Position numbers and translations under genes: made by a program. The notes under the pieces were generated by a model that saw only the letters and a program-made list of their open reading frames with translations, was not told the origin of the DNA and did no database searches. 64,000 nucleotides of DNA, taken from the NCBI GenBank assembly GCA_963678675.1, contig OY783197.1, forward strand, positions 9,551,647 through 9,615,646, in the 5' to 3' direction. Positions 44,089-54,184 of this stretch are shown piece after piece (the first letter of the stretch is position 1; the number at the start of each line of letters is the position of its first letter). The DNA is from Xiphydria camelus. Taxonomy: Eukaryota > Arthropoda > Insecta > Hymenoptera > Xiphydriidae.

Positions 44089-44460
44089 ACATTTAGGGCC
44101 GGTTTATTCACCTTCAGACACGTTGACCGCCATATAATGTACTTTAACCCGGCAGCGGTGGTGGCTGGCAGTCAGCGTGTTATAGGTATTGAGAGACGTG
44201 CCCACTAACTTCAAGCCTTCACCACTAGTTGCGCACGATCGTTCGCCGTATCCCCTCCAAGCAGTTGCACGGTCCCAATAACATTTAGGACCGGTTTATT
44301 CACCTTTAGACACGTTGACTGCCATATAGGTACAGAGTGAGACATACCATAATGTACTTTAACCCGGCAGCGGTAGTGGCTGGCATAACTTCAAGCCTTC
44401 ACCACTAGTTGCGCACGATCGTTTGCCGTATCCCCTCCAAGCAGTTGCACGGTCCCAATA
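44089..44460 (+). repeat. Tandem duplication, 192 and 180 bp
   Basis: Units 44089-44280 and 44281-44460 both start ACATTTAGGRCCGGTTTATT and end GCAGTTGCACGGTCCCAATA. They differ by small indels: GTACAGAGTGAGACATACC is present only in the second, and part of GTCAGCGTGTTATAGG only in the first. Confidence 0.88.
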
Positions 44461-44655
44461 CCCGCCACTTACGTTCTCTCTTCCTTTGACTCGTGTTGTC
44501 GACTTTGCAAGGCTCGACCGCCGCGCGAGGCAGCCTCGAGACATTTTTGCCTCGGAACATGTAGATAAACGAACTGCGGCAGCTTCACGAGGCATGGCGA
44601 CCTAACGCGAAGCGCTCGCCTTTGCGAACTGCTCAGTCGTGTATTGTGAGGCAAC

Positions 44656-44960
44656 ATGGCATCGCACGTAGGTGTTGCAGCTACTGCAGTAATTATTATA
44701 ATTAGTCGTATTTTGGAAAAACGAAAACAATGAAACCGACAAAAACTTCGTTGGTGGATGAAAGCACTATACAACAATCACATGCAATACGGAAACAGAT
44801 TAATTGTTGATATGCAATATGAATGTATAGACGAAACGATCCACAATTTCTCTCGCATGAGTTTAAATGATTTTGAGTATGTATTATCACTTAGATTAAC
44901 CCTTAGATTAGTGAGGTACTCTGATCGTGGTGCTATCAAACGGTACGAACCGATATTCTG
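44656..44960 (+). pseudogene. Harbinger-type transposase N-terminus
   Basis: ATG at 44656 opens MASHVGVAATAVIIIISRIL and KRKQ, then an in-frame TGA at 44731. The same frame continues with RWWMKALYNN, QYGNRLIVDMQY and NFSRMSLNDFEYVLSL. An RWW motif, then an acidic stretch, then F-R-M-S--DFE--L is the standard N-terminal layout of insect PIF/Harbinger nucleases. Conservation is lost after LSL. It is a dead first exon. It differs in sequence from the Harbinger family at 21870. Confidence 0.7.
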
Positions 44961-45836
44961 AATTCCGTCTATCATGCGATGGAACACAAATAAAGAAATA
45001 AGCATCCGAGTATGAGCCAATTAATTTAGCGTCTATACGGAGCGAGCAGTTTGGAGCGAGGCGCCTTTGAGTATCGCCAAAAACCGACAGCACGCCGGAT
45101 CGTACTGGGGCTGCTCGGATAGAGGCATTCTCGGCCTCGCCTCGTAGCGATCGCAGGTATCGACTTTAGTCCAGGCGTCAGGGGTTATTTAACAAAAAGA
45201 AATTGCGACAAAGCTAATTTTGTTAAAAATCTCTTCATTAATAGGTAAATAATAAATAAAAATAAAATGGATCCAAAAATGCGGCCCGGAACATATTGTT
45301 TAAACAAGTTTAATAAGCAATTTCGTGTTTTTTGTGGCAATCTCAAAAAATATTCCTTGAATCAAAGTAGTTATTAACAATTTTGATCCTTGCAAAATTT
45401 GCAATAAAAAATGTCTATACTTTTTCCCGTAAAACCCATAGTTTTCCAAATATAGACCGCGTTGAGAGTCAGACTACTGATAGAACACTATTAATACTCG
45501 TATAATACTGGCTTCTGGTAGCATCCCGAACTGCCACAGTTATGCTAATTCTATAAGAAGGATGGATTAAACTGAGAGAAAAGTGAAGAGGAATAAACAG
45601 ATTTCATTTAAAGACTAGACTATTTGCACGCGCAAGCGCGCGCCTAAAACGTATTTCATAACGACATTTACATTTACTTCAACACTAATTTTATCAAATT
45701 GAATTTCCCCGCTTTAACTATTGAATTCGAAATCGATATCGATTATCAACCAACTAATGGGGATAGGTGACCACGACTTTCGATTATATCGTGTTGGATT
45801 TTATTAGATAGGATCACTTATTTGTATAACTATTTA

Positions 45837-46260
45837 CTATCGAACATTTTTTTTTCTAGCTGGAGAATCGTTGAAATCTGCATCTTCTTCAAGAGTTTCC
45901 GTTTCAGTTGCCTCCTCAGCGTTAGATTCCTCGTCTAGTTGAACAAAAAGGAAGTTTTCCATGTCGATATCCACACATTCATCCACATCTTCTTTTATGT
46001 CAATTTCCGTAGAAATGTTAGAACAAGTGCGCCCTTGGTAGTGGCTACAAATCGAGGAGCAGTAGAGACCAACCTTGCGACAACTGCAATAACCAGAGCA
46101 GCATTTGGAGCATTTACAGCAAATGATTTTCAAAAGTGCTTCTGGTGCAGGTGGTTGCATTGTAGTTATTGGTAATAGGCTGTTCGATGTTTGTTTCCAC
46201 CCCCAGATTGTAGGTGATAATTGTTCTCCTATAGGAGAGAAAATTCCAAGAATTTTTGTT
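45837..46260 (-). pseudogene. Unknown transposon protein, C-terminal cysteine-rich part
   Basis: The frame reads SPTIWGWKQTSNSLLPITT, then PPAPEALLKIICCKCSKCC and GYCSCRKVGLYCSSICSHYQ, ending with an acidic tail and stop. The cysteine spacing (CxCxxCCxxxCxCxxxGxxCxxxC) resembles CXC/TSO1-type metal-binding modules. The WGWK-PAP-LL-cysteine order is one I associate with unannotated repeat-borne proteins in insects. It appears to be the end of the gene whose middle is at 47376-47960. The terminal 107 codons are open. Confidence 0.6.
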
Positions 46261-46423
46261 CAGAAATTCCGGCAAAAATTGCCGTGCCATTTTATATTTT
46301 GGGTCGAAATTGCAAGCACAACAAAAGTTAATAAGTGTCACTGTAAATATCACCTCACTGGAGCGCAATAAAAATCGCCGTGTCGCAAAAGAAAAATTGC
46401 GATGCCGCAAAATAAAAATAAAA

Positions 46424-46522
46424 GGGGGTTCTCACGGGGTCGTGAACTGGGAGAGAGTACTACCTGTTTTGCAGGTAACAGGTAGTGCTCTCACCCAGTT
46501 CACGACCCCGTAAGAACCCCCC
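46424..46522. repeat. 99-bp foldback
   Basis: GGGGGTTCTCACGGGGTCGT and CGACCCCGTAAGAACCCCCC are complementary, continuing GAACTGGG and AGTACTACCTGTT to a tiny TTGCAGG loop. Directly abuts the next foldback. Confidence 0.82.
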
Positions 46523-46526
46523 TTAC

Positions 46527-46653
46527 GGGCCGGTTTTACAAACACAGTATAAACGCGATATAGCGCTATACTGAGAATAACCATAACGCTTCGTGCAGGA
46601 TATTCTCGGTATAGCGCTATACCGCATTTATACTGTGTTTGTAAAACCGGTCC
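46527..46653. mobile_element. 127-bp foldback of Harbinger termini, copy 2
   Basis: GGGCCGGTTTTACAAACACA at the left and TGTGTTTGTAAAACCGGTCC at the right, with ATAGCGCTATACTGAGAATA inside. It resembles 13476-13601 but has ACAAACACAG as in the fragment at 34157, indicating a subfamily. Confidence 0.8.
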
Positions 46654-47375
46654 TAAGTCACAATATGCCTAAGTCTTATTTTGTTATTTGGACTAGACTT
46701 ATATCACTTGTCCCTTTACCGTAGATACCCGTTTTCAGAAATAATTAATCTACTCAACACATTTTAGCCAATTTTGGACTTATAACATTTTTCCCCCAAC
46801 ACCAACAAATTGTTCCGGCGCGTGGAAATGAGGATTGCTGGATGCAGTGACAGGAATCGGGCGGTGGTGACGGAAGGCTAGGGCGTGCTGCAGATTTCGT
46901 GTGAAGTTTATTTTGGCCAGGAGTAGTACAGCTCAAGGCGAAGTGTCCGCGGTGGTTGCTCGATTACCTAAGTCCAAAATTAGCCTTATTGTGAGTCGAG
47001 AGGTAAGGGGTAAGGGGGGTTTCCCGTTAGAGTTAGAGTGCGGCAGGGTACGTATAGCCGCGTCCCTCGGGGTTGTACCTTACCTGGAGTATACCGTTCT
47101 GTCGGTGAGTAATTATTGGGCAGCACGGTAAAAGTTTAGTGCCAGCAGGATAAAGTTTCTCAAACTCTACACTATTATATTCTAATCAACCGTTAATTTT
47201 TCCTTTCCAGTACAATAAAACAACTGAGTCCTTCAAATTTTACTGTGCTGCGCTGCAAATTTTTATGAGCTCACTATTAAAAAATCCGTTAGGTTTTGAC
47301 AAAAATTAAGTGTCACATATTAATTTTTCCTGGATACTACAAGAAAATTTCTTAAAAGAGCATTTTGAACCCAAT
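46654..47375. other. Unassigned interior of the 3.3-kb element
   Basis: ATTTTAGCCAATTTTGGACTT near 46762 is mirrored by AAGTCCAAAATTAGCC near 46971, a weak inverted repeat with a GC-richer interior. Beyond it a minus reading WVQNALLR near 47350 may continue the unknown protein. Nothing else recognised. Confidence 0.4.
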
Positions 47376-47960
47376 TTACTGTGCGGAGCACAACAATTTT
47401 TCTAGGATTTTTTTCTCCGTGTAGCCAAGTCTGTACTTGATGATACACTCTGATGAGTGCTGTTGAGCAGCTTTACGTGTAGGCGGTAACGACGCAAGAT
47501 TCATCGAGTTCTTCACCGTAGCTTTCTCAAAGCAGTGAAATCTGAACTCCCCTTCAAATGCATTCCCAACCCGTGTCCTCCATGTACAATGCAATAATAA
47601 ATTTATGCGCTGCAAGATCCAAATGAACAGGATGAGCGCCTGACTGTAAGAATGGTGATAAAATGATCTTTAGTTCGTCGTATTTCTCCAGTGTTTTCAC
47701 GAATTTTGTTTTTCCCTGGCGAAAAAATGCTGATGTCGTATCACACCCACTCTGAAGGCATATAGGAACAGCAGGTAGGATTGCAAAGAAGGTTATATGA
47801 AACTATTGGAGCTATGCAATATACTTGTGGGGTCTTCCCTTTACCTGGTTTCATAAAATAAACGTTGGAATTAGCGGAATGAATCGATGTGTCAACTTCC
47901 GTCTGTCGCGACAAAACAAACCGTGTTTCCTTCGAGGCAGTTTGCTTCATACTGTTCAAA
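47376..47960 (-). pseudogene. Unknown transposon protein, middle part
   Basis: The minus strand contains NVYFMKPGKGKTPQVY (near 47850), LQSGCDTTSAFFRQGKTKFV and KTLEKYDELKIILSPFLQSG (47590-47770), HLDLAAHKFIIALYMED, then, after a frame change, NLASLPPTRKAAQQHS and, after another, RVYHQVQTW. Read across frames this is one protein decayed by at least two frameshifts. The GCDTTSAFF motif and the LPPT-A--HS-R-Y-QVQ-W motif recur, as far as I recall, in unannotated insect repeat proteins. Catalytic residues cannot be named. Confidence 0.6.
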
Positions 47961-48460
47961 ATAACTGCTCAACAAATTTGTTAAATGTAAAAGTATTTTT
48001 TAAAATAGGACTATCAAACCAATATAATGCTGCTCAAAAACTCATTAAAATACGGTAAAATTGAAATTTAAATAACACGCGCAATTTAAAATTCAAAGAA
48101 TGTCGCTTGATAGTAACATGCCCAGCGCAAAGTCGTGGAGTACTTAAGTAATAAGCTCATAACTCAAAAAATACGGGGCGGGGAGCAAAACTATAGGGAC
48201 ATTTCTTCTTGCAAATTTCATAAGTAATAATATCCCTAATACCAATTTTTTCCACTAAACCCATAGTTTCCAAGACTTCCCCAAAAAACCTAAAAATTGT
48301 CAATTCAAATTGTTAAAAAAAAACATGTTCCGAGTGGAATGCATGGATCCATTTTTGTAATATTCATCACTTGCATAATGACGAAGAAATTAAAAAAAAC
48401 AGCTTTGTCGCAATTTTTTTCTATTTCCATTTTTTAAGTCTCTGACGCTTGGACTACTTT

Positions 48461-48734
48461 GCGAGGCACGCCTCGCGCGGCGGCCTCACGAACCAGCCTC
48501 GCAAAGTCAAGACATGGCTTTGGAGACCGCTTCTAGACAGAGCGCTCCGAGGGCGAGGCGAGAGGCCCTTGGACGAGACGAGAACACCAGGTACATTCAC
48601 CAGGCTCGCTCTCGCCTGGTCTCGGGTTCCCTCGGCGAGCGTGTATTGTCGGAATAAGTCATGGCGGTTTTCGTTCAGCACAGTGAATTCTCATGAGAAT
48701 TTACGCGTGAATTAATTCTGTTGTCACAAAGAAT
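48461..48734. other. GC-rich flank with GCCTCG repeats
   Basis: GCGAGGCACGCCTCGCGCGG and related phrases form small hairpins. A similar GC-rich stretch at 44500-44640 precedes the Harbinger fragment, so the 3.3-kb element appears to have split one GC-rich repeat unit. No gene. Confidence 0.45.
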
Positions 48735-48934
48735 ATCAGTTATGTGTATATATATATTCTCTAGTACGTAGTATCAGTCGAGCATCATCGGTGAGCCGCC
48801 GAGTTTATATAGTGTAATTTGTGTATATTGAGGTTAAAAAAAGTAGTCAGAAATATTTCTGGGTAGTGTGGAGGTTATTTTCGAGGGAGAATAATGCCCA
48901 AATCAAATTCACCGTCGTGTAAAGTTTGTATATA
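48735..48934 (+). mobile_element. Diverged Helentron 5' segment
   Basis: Phrases such as CTCTAGTACGTAGTATCAGT, GAGAATAATGCCCAAAT and CGTCGTGTAAAG parallel 49430-49480 plus 55340-55440 (CTCTAGCACGTAACATCAGT, GAGAATTATGCCTAAAT and CAGTCGTATAAAG). It is a second, older copy of the same leader, cut by the foldback that follows. Confidence 0.55.
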
Positions 48935-49403
48935 CATGGTGAGTCGGGAGGATCGGACCAAACTCCAGGAGCGCATTGTACACAAGATAATAATGTAAAA
49001 AAACTCATATGTCCTTATCCGATTTTCATTTTTACAACACTAGATAGAAATTATTAATTATGCTGTAATTTGAAATCAAATGAAAATCGGATAAGGACAT
49101 ATGAGTTTTTTTACATTATTATCTTGTGTACAATACGCTCCCCTGGAGTTTGGTCCGATCCTCTCGACTCAGGGGTCTTGTAGAACACTATATAGAAATT
49201 ATTAATTACGCTGTAACTTGAAAACAAATGAAAATCGGATAAGAACATATCGAGTGCTACATGGCAGGACCTCGTAACACACATTTCAGTGTCTTGCACT
49301 TACGAGGTCCTGCCGTGTAGCACTCGATATGAGTTTTTTTTACATCATTCACTTGTGTACGATACGCTCTGGGAGTTTGGTCCGATCCTCCCGACTCACC
49401 CTG
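48935..49403. mobile_element. CAGGGTGAGTCGGGAGG foldback (469 bp)
   Basis: Ends CATGGTGAGTCGGGAGGATC and ...CCCGACTCACCCTG, flanked by TA (48933-48934 and 49404-49405). The arms include TCGGACCAAACTCC and AAAATCGGATAAG(G/A)ACATAT, with an internal second motif pair. A smaller palindrome (ATCGAGTGCTAC...GTAGCACTCGAT, 49250-49330) is nested in it. A half copy lies at 62726-62896. Confidence 0.82.
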
Positions 49404-49904
49404 TATATTGGAGTATGAAATACTCTAGCACGTAACATCAGTTGTGCATCCTCAGTGAGAGCAGAGGTTATATTGTGTACATACAGGGTCTCTCCACATA
49501 CCGTATGTCCAATGGCTAGTCGAGCAGGTGCAGCGACCTGAATTTTTCTGAAATTTGACTTCGGCAGTATTTTAGTTAGAGTTGGCTTTGGAAGATGGCG
49601 CTACGTACGAGCGAAATATTTGAAATGGTAAAAGCGGGAGGTAGATAGAGGGAGAAGTGAAGTATTCGGCATTGCATTCGGCCTTCGGAGTCGCACGCAG
49701 CGAGGGCGGTAGGGTGGGAGATCAAGTTACACGAAATTCGTAAACCTCAGAAATTGATAAAAAGGTCGTACGAAATTCGTGTAACGTGTCAATTGGCCTC
49801 CTCGTGGCATCTCCTGGTAATACTCCACACTGGAGTAGCTGACAATTGGCATACAATTAGTAGAATCACCTACAAACTTATCTAACAAAGTAATACTGTC
49901 TCCG

Positions 49905-50088
49905 GTGTACCTCGCCGACCTCGTTCATTCTGATATTGTTATTCTACATCAAAATGTAAGAGATACGTTTTTTTTTTATCTGCGGATTCTGCGGAGAAAC
50001 TTTATCCGCTGAGAAGAGAAATACGTATCTCTTAGACCTTGATGTCGAATACCATAATAACAGAATGAACGAAATCGGCGAGGTACAC
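49905..50088. repeat. Nested inverted repeat in F5
   Basis: GTGTACCTCGCCGACCTCGT and ACGAAATCGGCGAGGTACAC are complementary with a few differences. Arms continue to AAGAGATACGT / ACGTATCTCTTA around a T-rich loop containing ATCTGCGGATTCTGCGG. Confidence 0.8.
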
Positions 50089-51565
50089 ATGAAACGGTTT
50101 CCTTACAAGTCACCTTCAAAAGGAAGACGAGCGACGAGGAACGACGGTGGAGAGTAAGGAGACGCGGTTATGTATTATATTTTATTATAATTTTCCACAG
50201 AAATCTGAGGGAGGTACTAATCCCCAACCGAGCCGCCCCCCCCCCACCTCCACACGCACACAGAAAAACCTCCATCTCCGCCTCGCCCTACTGCTCGTTC
50301 AGCCGATCCCCCTCCTCCCAGCGGTGGTACATTGTCTGCGACCGATATCTGTGGAAGGCCTGGGACTGGGAGACGACGACGATTGAACGTAACATTGTTT
50401 CAGGAAGCGAAGCCTATCGCGGAACCAGAAAGTCGCGATGTAGTTGCCTTGATATAAGATATTACGAGCCGTTCCCGCAAATGTCGGTGTAGAAATCATC
50501 GTGTTGTGGTTCTTTAACGTTATTTTTAATTGATCCGATCGCGGGGGCATTTGAACAACGAAGTGGATAGTAATCGTTTCTGTATCAACAAATCTGTGTT
50601 CAATTGATATTTTATACTTCATTAGTAGCTCTAGATGAGATACATCTATCTCATAGTTTACAGTACAAAATGTAATTTCCCCTGCGGGAGCTAATTTTAT
50701 GAATGAAAAAATTCTTATAAATCATGATTACACGAAATCCTGTCCCGCTGATTGTGACATCTTGTATGCCTCCTAATGCCTAAACTCTGTCCACTATCCG
50801 TCTTGCTTATTCCAACCAAACTCTTCAAGATCGAAGGGGTACATTTATCCAAATATCTTGCGGAAGGAAATACCGGACGAAAAAAAGCACAAGCCAGTAT
50901 AGTCACTTTCATGAATTAATTTATTAATAATCCATCAGTAATAATGTATGAATGCAAGGTTAAATAACGAAAATAACGAGGAATAACGCGTAAAGCTGAT
51001 AAAACCTTATGAATATAAAATAATCGGACCGTATTGTTACGAGAATGTTACAATAGGAAGGATGAAAGGGTTTCGGATCAAACTTCATATTAACAGATGC
51101 ATTAATGTACAAGGATTAAGAGGGAAAGGTTCAACGGCGACGAGTGATATAGAAACCGCCTCTAGTTGGAAGAATCCATTGTGATCGAGATTGGCTACGG
51201 CACCAGTGTCGGCGTAAATCGATTACGATAACTGCTTCGAGTCACGTCCACTTTTTATCCAAAACGCTCAAGGTTCTTCAGCCTTTGCTCATGATCCGGG
51301 CTGTCACCGCCATCGCCAACACTGCTCCTTCCTTTTTCAGCGAGGCTCCCGTTCTTCTCCACCGTTCATACTCCTGACGTGATGCCGCTGTCGGATGTCA
51401 CAGGAACTCTGCATGATTTGCGACTGGGTGTAGATGTCCCGTTCTCTTGAACTCTTCACACGTTGCTAGTACTGGTACCGTTTCAGGAACCCTTCGTGGT
51501 GACGACTTCCTCCTCTGTCTCGTCGCCTCGTCTCTGTAATTTTTTTTCTTTCTTTTACCACACTC

Positions 51566-51778
51566 TCATTGCAAGTCTTGCTTCGATATTTCATGTTTCC
51601 GCCGATGCGTCTTTCTCTTACAGCTATTCGAGTCGGTCTTGGACTGCCTTCGCTTTAAAAGAGTGCCCCTGCCATTGACGTTGCTGCTGCTGCTGCTGTC
51701 CTTGCTGCTACTACGACTCGAATGTCTGGAATCGTTGTCCATCGGAGCGGCCGCGTATCGCGATCGGCGAGATATCAT
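51566..51778 (-). CDS. Hypothetical Ser/Arg/Lys-rich frame in F5
   Basis: 70 codons starting MISRRSRYAAAPMDNDSRHS, with SSRSSSKDSSSSSNVNGRGT and a basic tail KRKTHRRKHEISKQD. Composition is like disordered nuclear proteins. Part of it translates a CTG/CAG-rich stretch, so it may be fortuitous. I do not recognise it. The longer plus-strand frames at 51804-52283 look like non-coding shadows. Confidence 0.25.
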   Translation of the reverse strand: MISRRSRYAAAPMDNDSRHSSRSSSKDSSSSSNVNGRGTLLKRRQSKTDSNSCKRKTHRRKHEISKQDLQ

Positions 51779-52939
51779 TCAGGAGCTGGTGCGGAGTTGA
51801 GCAGTGTCGACCAGCTGCTGCTGCTGTTCGTCACTGTCTTCCCATGGTTTTTCGGCGTCACTGCACTTTTCTTTCGCACTTTACTCACTCCTTCTGTCGG
51901 CGACTTTGCCGCGTTTTCTTTCCATGTCTTCCAATTTTCACCTTAACTCAGACTTTAATTTCATTTCAATTGCACCTTTCGTCGACGAGGCAGAGCTCGA
52001 CCACTCTGGCGAGGACCACGTTGACGGTAGCCCCTTCCTCCACGACTACCAGTCGCATCAGTTTCTCTCTGCAATTAAATATCAGTCGTGTTATTTGGTT
52101 GAACATCGAAAAGAAACCCGAATTATTATGTCTTATCGTTTCAAACAATTACTCACCATTATTTCAACATTCACAATTTTGAGGTTACACTTCACTTCTC
52201 CCGCATTTATCTACCTCCCGCTTTTACCATTTCAAATATTTCGCTCGTACGTAGCGCCATCTTCCAAAGCCAACTCTAACTAAAATACTGCCGAAGTCAA
52301 ATTTCAGAAAAATTCAGGTCGCTGCACCTGCTCGACTAGCCATTGGACATACGGTATGTCGTCGACATAGGACGATATGGTTCGTAGCGTTTTGTAGACT
52401 GCAGGCTGTACGCTATTGGTCGGAGACACAAGGACGACGAACGATTGGATCTGTCTATCGCCGGCAGACGTCAATAGACGCGAGAGAAGTTCCCTAGTGC
52501 GTAAAAACCTAGCAGACGAGAAAGTATGGCGGGTGATGGGTACGCGTCTTTATAAAGTGGAATTTGTCGGAGTATTTGTATTTTTTGGAAATAAAGCGTG
52601 GTTTTCAAAGTTAATAAAATACTTCCATTTTTGCGAAACGATTTCCCTCGCGTTTATTTCGATCCTCAGACGTGTTTGATAATAAAAAGTAAAAATTCAG
52701 TTAAATCGGAGTAATGAAGGAAGGGTGATAATCTCGTGACAAATCTAAAATAATTAACGAGTTTTAGAGACAAGTGAACCGACGTGGAAGATTACAATGG
52801 CTAGACAGTTCTCAGGATTTTTGAGTAGGGCAAGTGTAAAGATAAATTGAGAGGAATAACAAAAATGAATTGTTTTGAAGTCATTCAATTTTTGTATACA
52901 TTACATAAGAAATAATACTACAAAAATCATTTCTATAGT

Positions 52940-53147
52940 GATGGATTATTTTTTCTAGGGCTACGTGAAGGAGCAGCTATACAACGAGCTTCGCCCACTC
53001 CTGACCGTTAAGGACCTCGATTGGAAAATAACGAGGATTTGTGAGGAGACCCCCCATGAAGCGATCCAAAATACGGTCTCAGCATTTTACGACCGCTTGG
53101 GTTATTGCTTGGCTAAGCAAGGGAATCATTTTGAACATCTCCCGTAA
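52940..53147 (+). pseudogene. DD41D transposase C-terminal fragment
   Basis: The frame reads MDYFF, an in-frame stop, then GYVKEQLYNELRPLLTVKDL and SAFYDRLGYCLAKQGNHFEH. It matches the end of the transposases at 25428 and 32388 with many substitutions. It begins inside the motif carrying the last catalytic D; everything upstream is deleted. Confidence 0.85.
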
Positions 53148-54184
53148 AGATGAAGCAGCGGTGAGTTTTCCACAAAATGTCATGATATGAAAAGGACTTG
53201 CTTACATTCGTGGTATCGTTTTGGATAATTTTATTTATCTTTCACGGTCTTCCTGATGTTACAGCTTTTCATGTCCTCCGGGGGAGTTGATGCACGTTGT
53301 TAAACGACAGAGTGAAACGAGGGAGGATTTCAGTTGGGAGCAATCCAACATTGCTGCGGGAGGCACAAACCCAGGGCTCGTACAAAGCACCCGATCAGGT
53401 TGCTGATCGCAGGCACACTTGTGAAACACGAAGTCATTCACCATGGTCATGTTTGCTGAAATATTCAATCGAGTTGGTTACCGGATGATAATGTGAGCCA
53501 TACTGGTAAATAAATACCTGCGCTACATTCTTTTTCTGTATTAGTAATATATTACGTTTCGTTTATTTCTAGCTCTTGAGCGGGATACTAATCATCCTTC
53601 TTCTTTGGCACATTTCTCCATGGAGGATGATGCACATCGTCGAACTCTTCAGTCATCCATTCGTTTAGCGTCGTCTTGCTTCGTACATATATATATAGGC
53701 GAAGTGATTTCCATGAAGAATTCATCACTTTCCCTAATTCTACGAATAATTTTTGTAATATTATTGCCTTTGTAAAGTATAAAGAAGTTGAATGACTTCA
53801 AAATATTTCATTTTTGTTATTCCTCTCGATTTATCTTTATACTTACCCTACTGAAAAATCCTGAGAACTGCCTAGCCATTGTAATCTTCCACGTCGGTTT
53901 ACTTATCTCTACAACTCGTTAATTATTTTAGATTTATCACGAGATTATCACCCTTCCTTCATTACTCCGATTTAACTGAATTTTTACTTTTTATTAACAA
54001 GCGCGTCCGAGGTTCGAAATAAACGCGAGGGAAATCGTTTCGCGAAAATGGAAGTATTTTATTAACGTTGAAAACCACGTTTTTTTCTCTATTATATAAA
54101 ATAGTTTTCTCTCTATCTCTCTATTATATAAAATAGTTTTCGAATAAATGTGTCGCCAAAAACTCCGGCGGCTTCGAACCGGAT

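Larger units (their letters stand above)
39251..44458. mobile_element. Dimeric repeat with TTGGGACCGTGCAAC ends, hosting gypsy
   Basis: The left unit starts TTGGGAACGTGCAACACC (39251) and recurs at 43888 as TTGGGACCGTGCAACACC. The right unit ends GTTGCACGGTCCCAA at 44278 and again at 44458. Order is left, left, right, right, with a gypsy element between the two left units. TA precedes the first end and follows the last. Each unit is about 180-204 bp. Ignoring the gypsy, this looks like a tandemly duplicated foldback. Confidence 0.6.
45168..48455 (-). mobile_element. 3.3-kb DNA element of unplaced superfamily, 5-bp ACTTT duplication
   Basis: Ends AGTCCAGGCGTCAGGGG (left) and the complement of AGTCCAAGCGTCAGAGA (right). 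ACTTT flanks both sides (45163-45167 and 48456-48460). About 110 bp of subterminal DNA is also inverted (AAATTGCGACAAAGC and AAAAATGGATCC in each arm). The flank GTCGACTTTGC also occurs unfilled at 44499, which supports the target. Inside, on the minus strand, lie decayed parts of one large protein, split by foldback insertions. I cannot assign a superfamily. Confidence 0.75.
49501..52354. mobile_element. TATGTCC element F5, 2.85 kb with unique interior
   Basis: Ends CCGTATGTCCAATGGCTAGT and ...CATTGGACATACGG, flanked by TA (49499-49500 and 52355-52356). Arms are about 167 bp and share AGTTAGAGTTGGCTTTGGAA with F1. The remaining 2.5 kb is not palindromic and may be captured DNA or a relic of an autonomous relative. 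It contains one nested inverted repeat and several overlapping open frames. Confidence 0.85.

Noticed and set aside
51804..52283. 159-codon plus frame as a membrane protein
   Set aside because: It is low-complexity Ser/Phe/Leu-rich, overlaps two other frames and runs into the F5 terminal repeat, so it is unlikely to be a gene.
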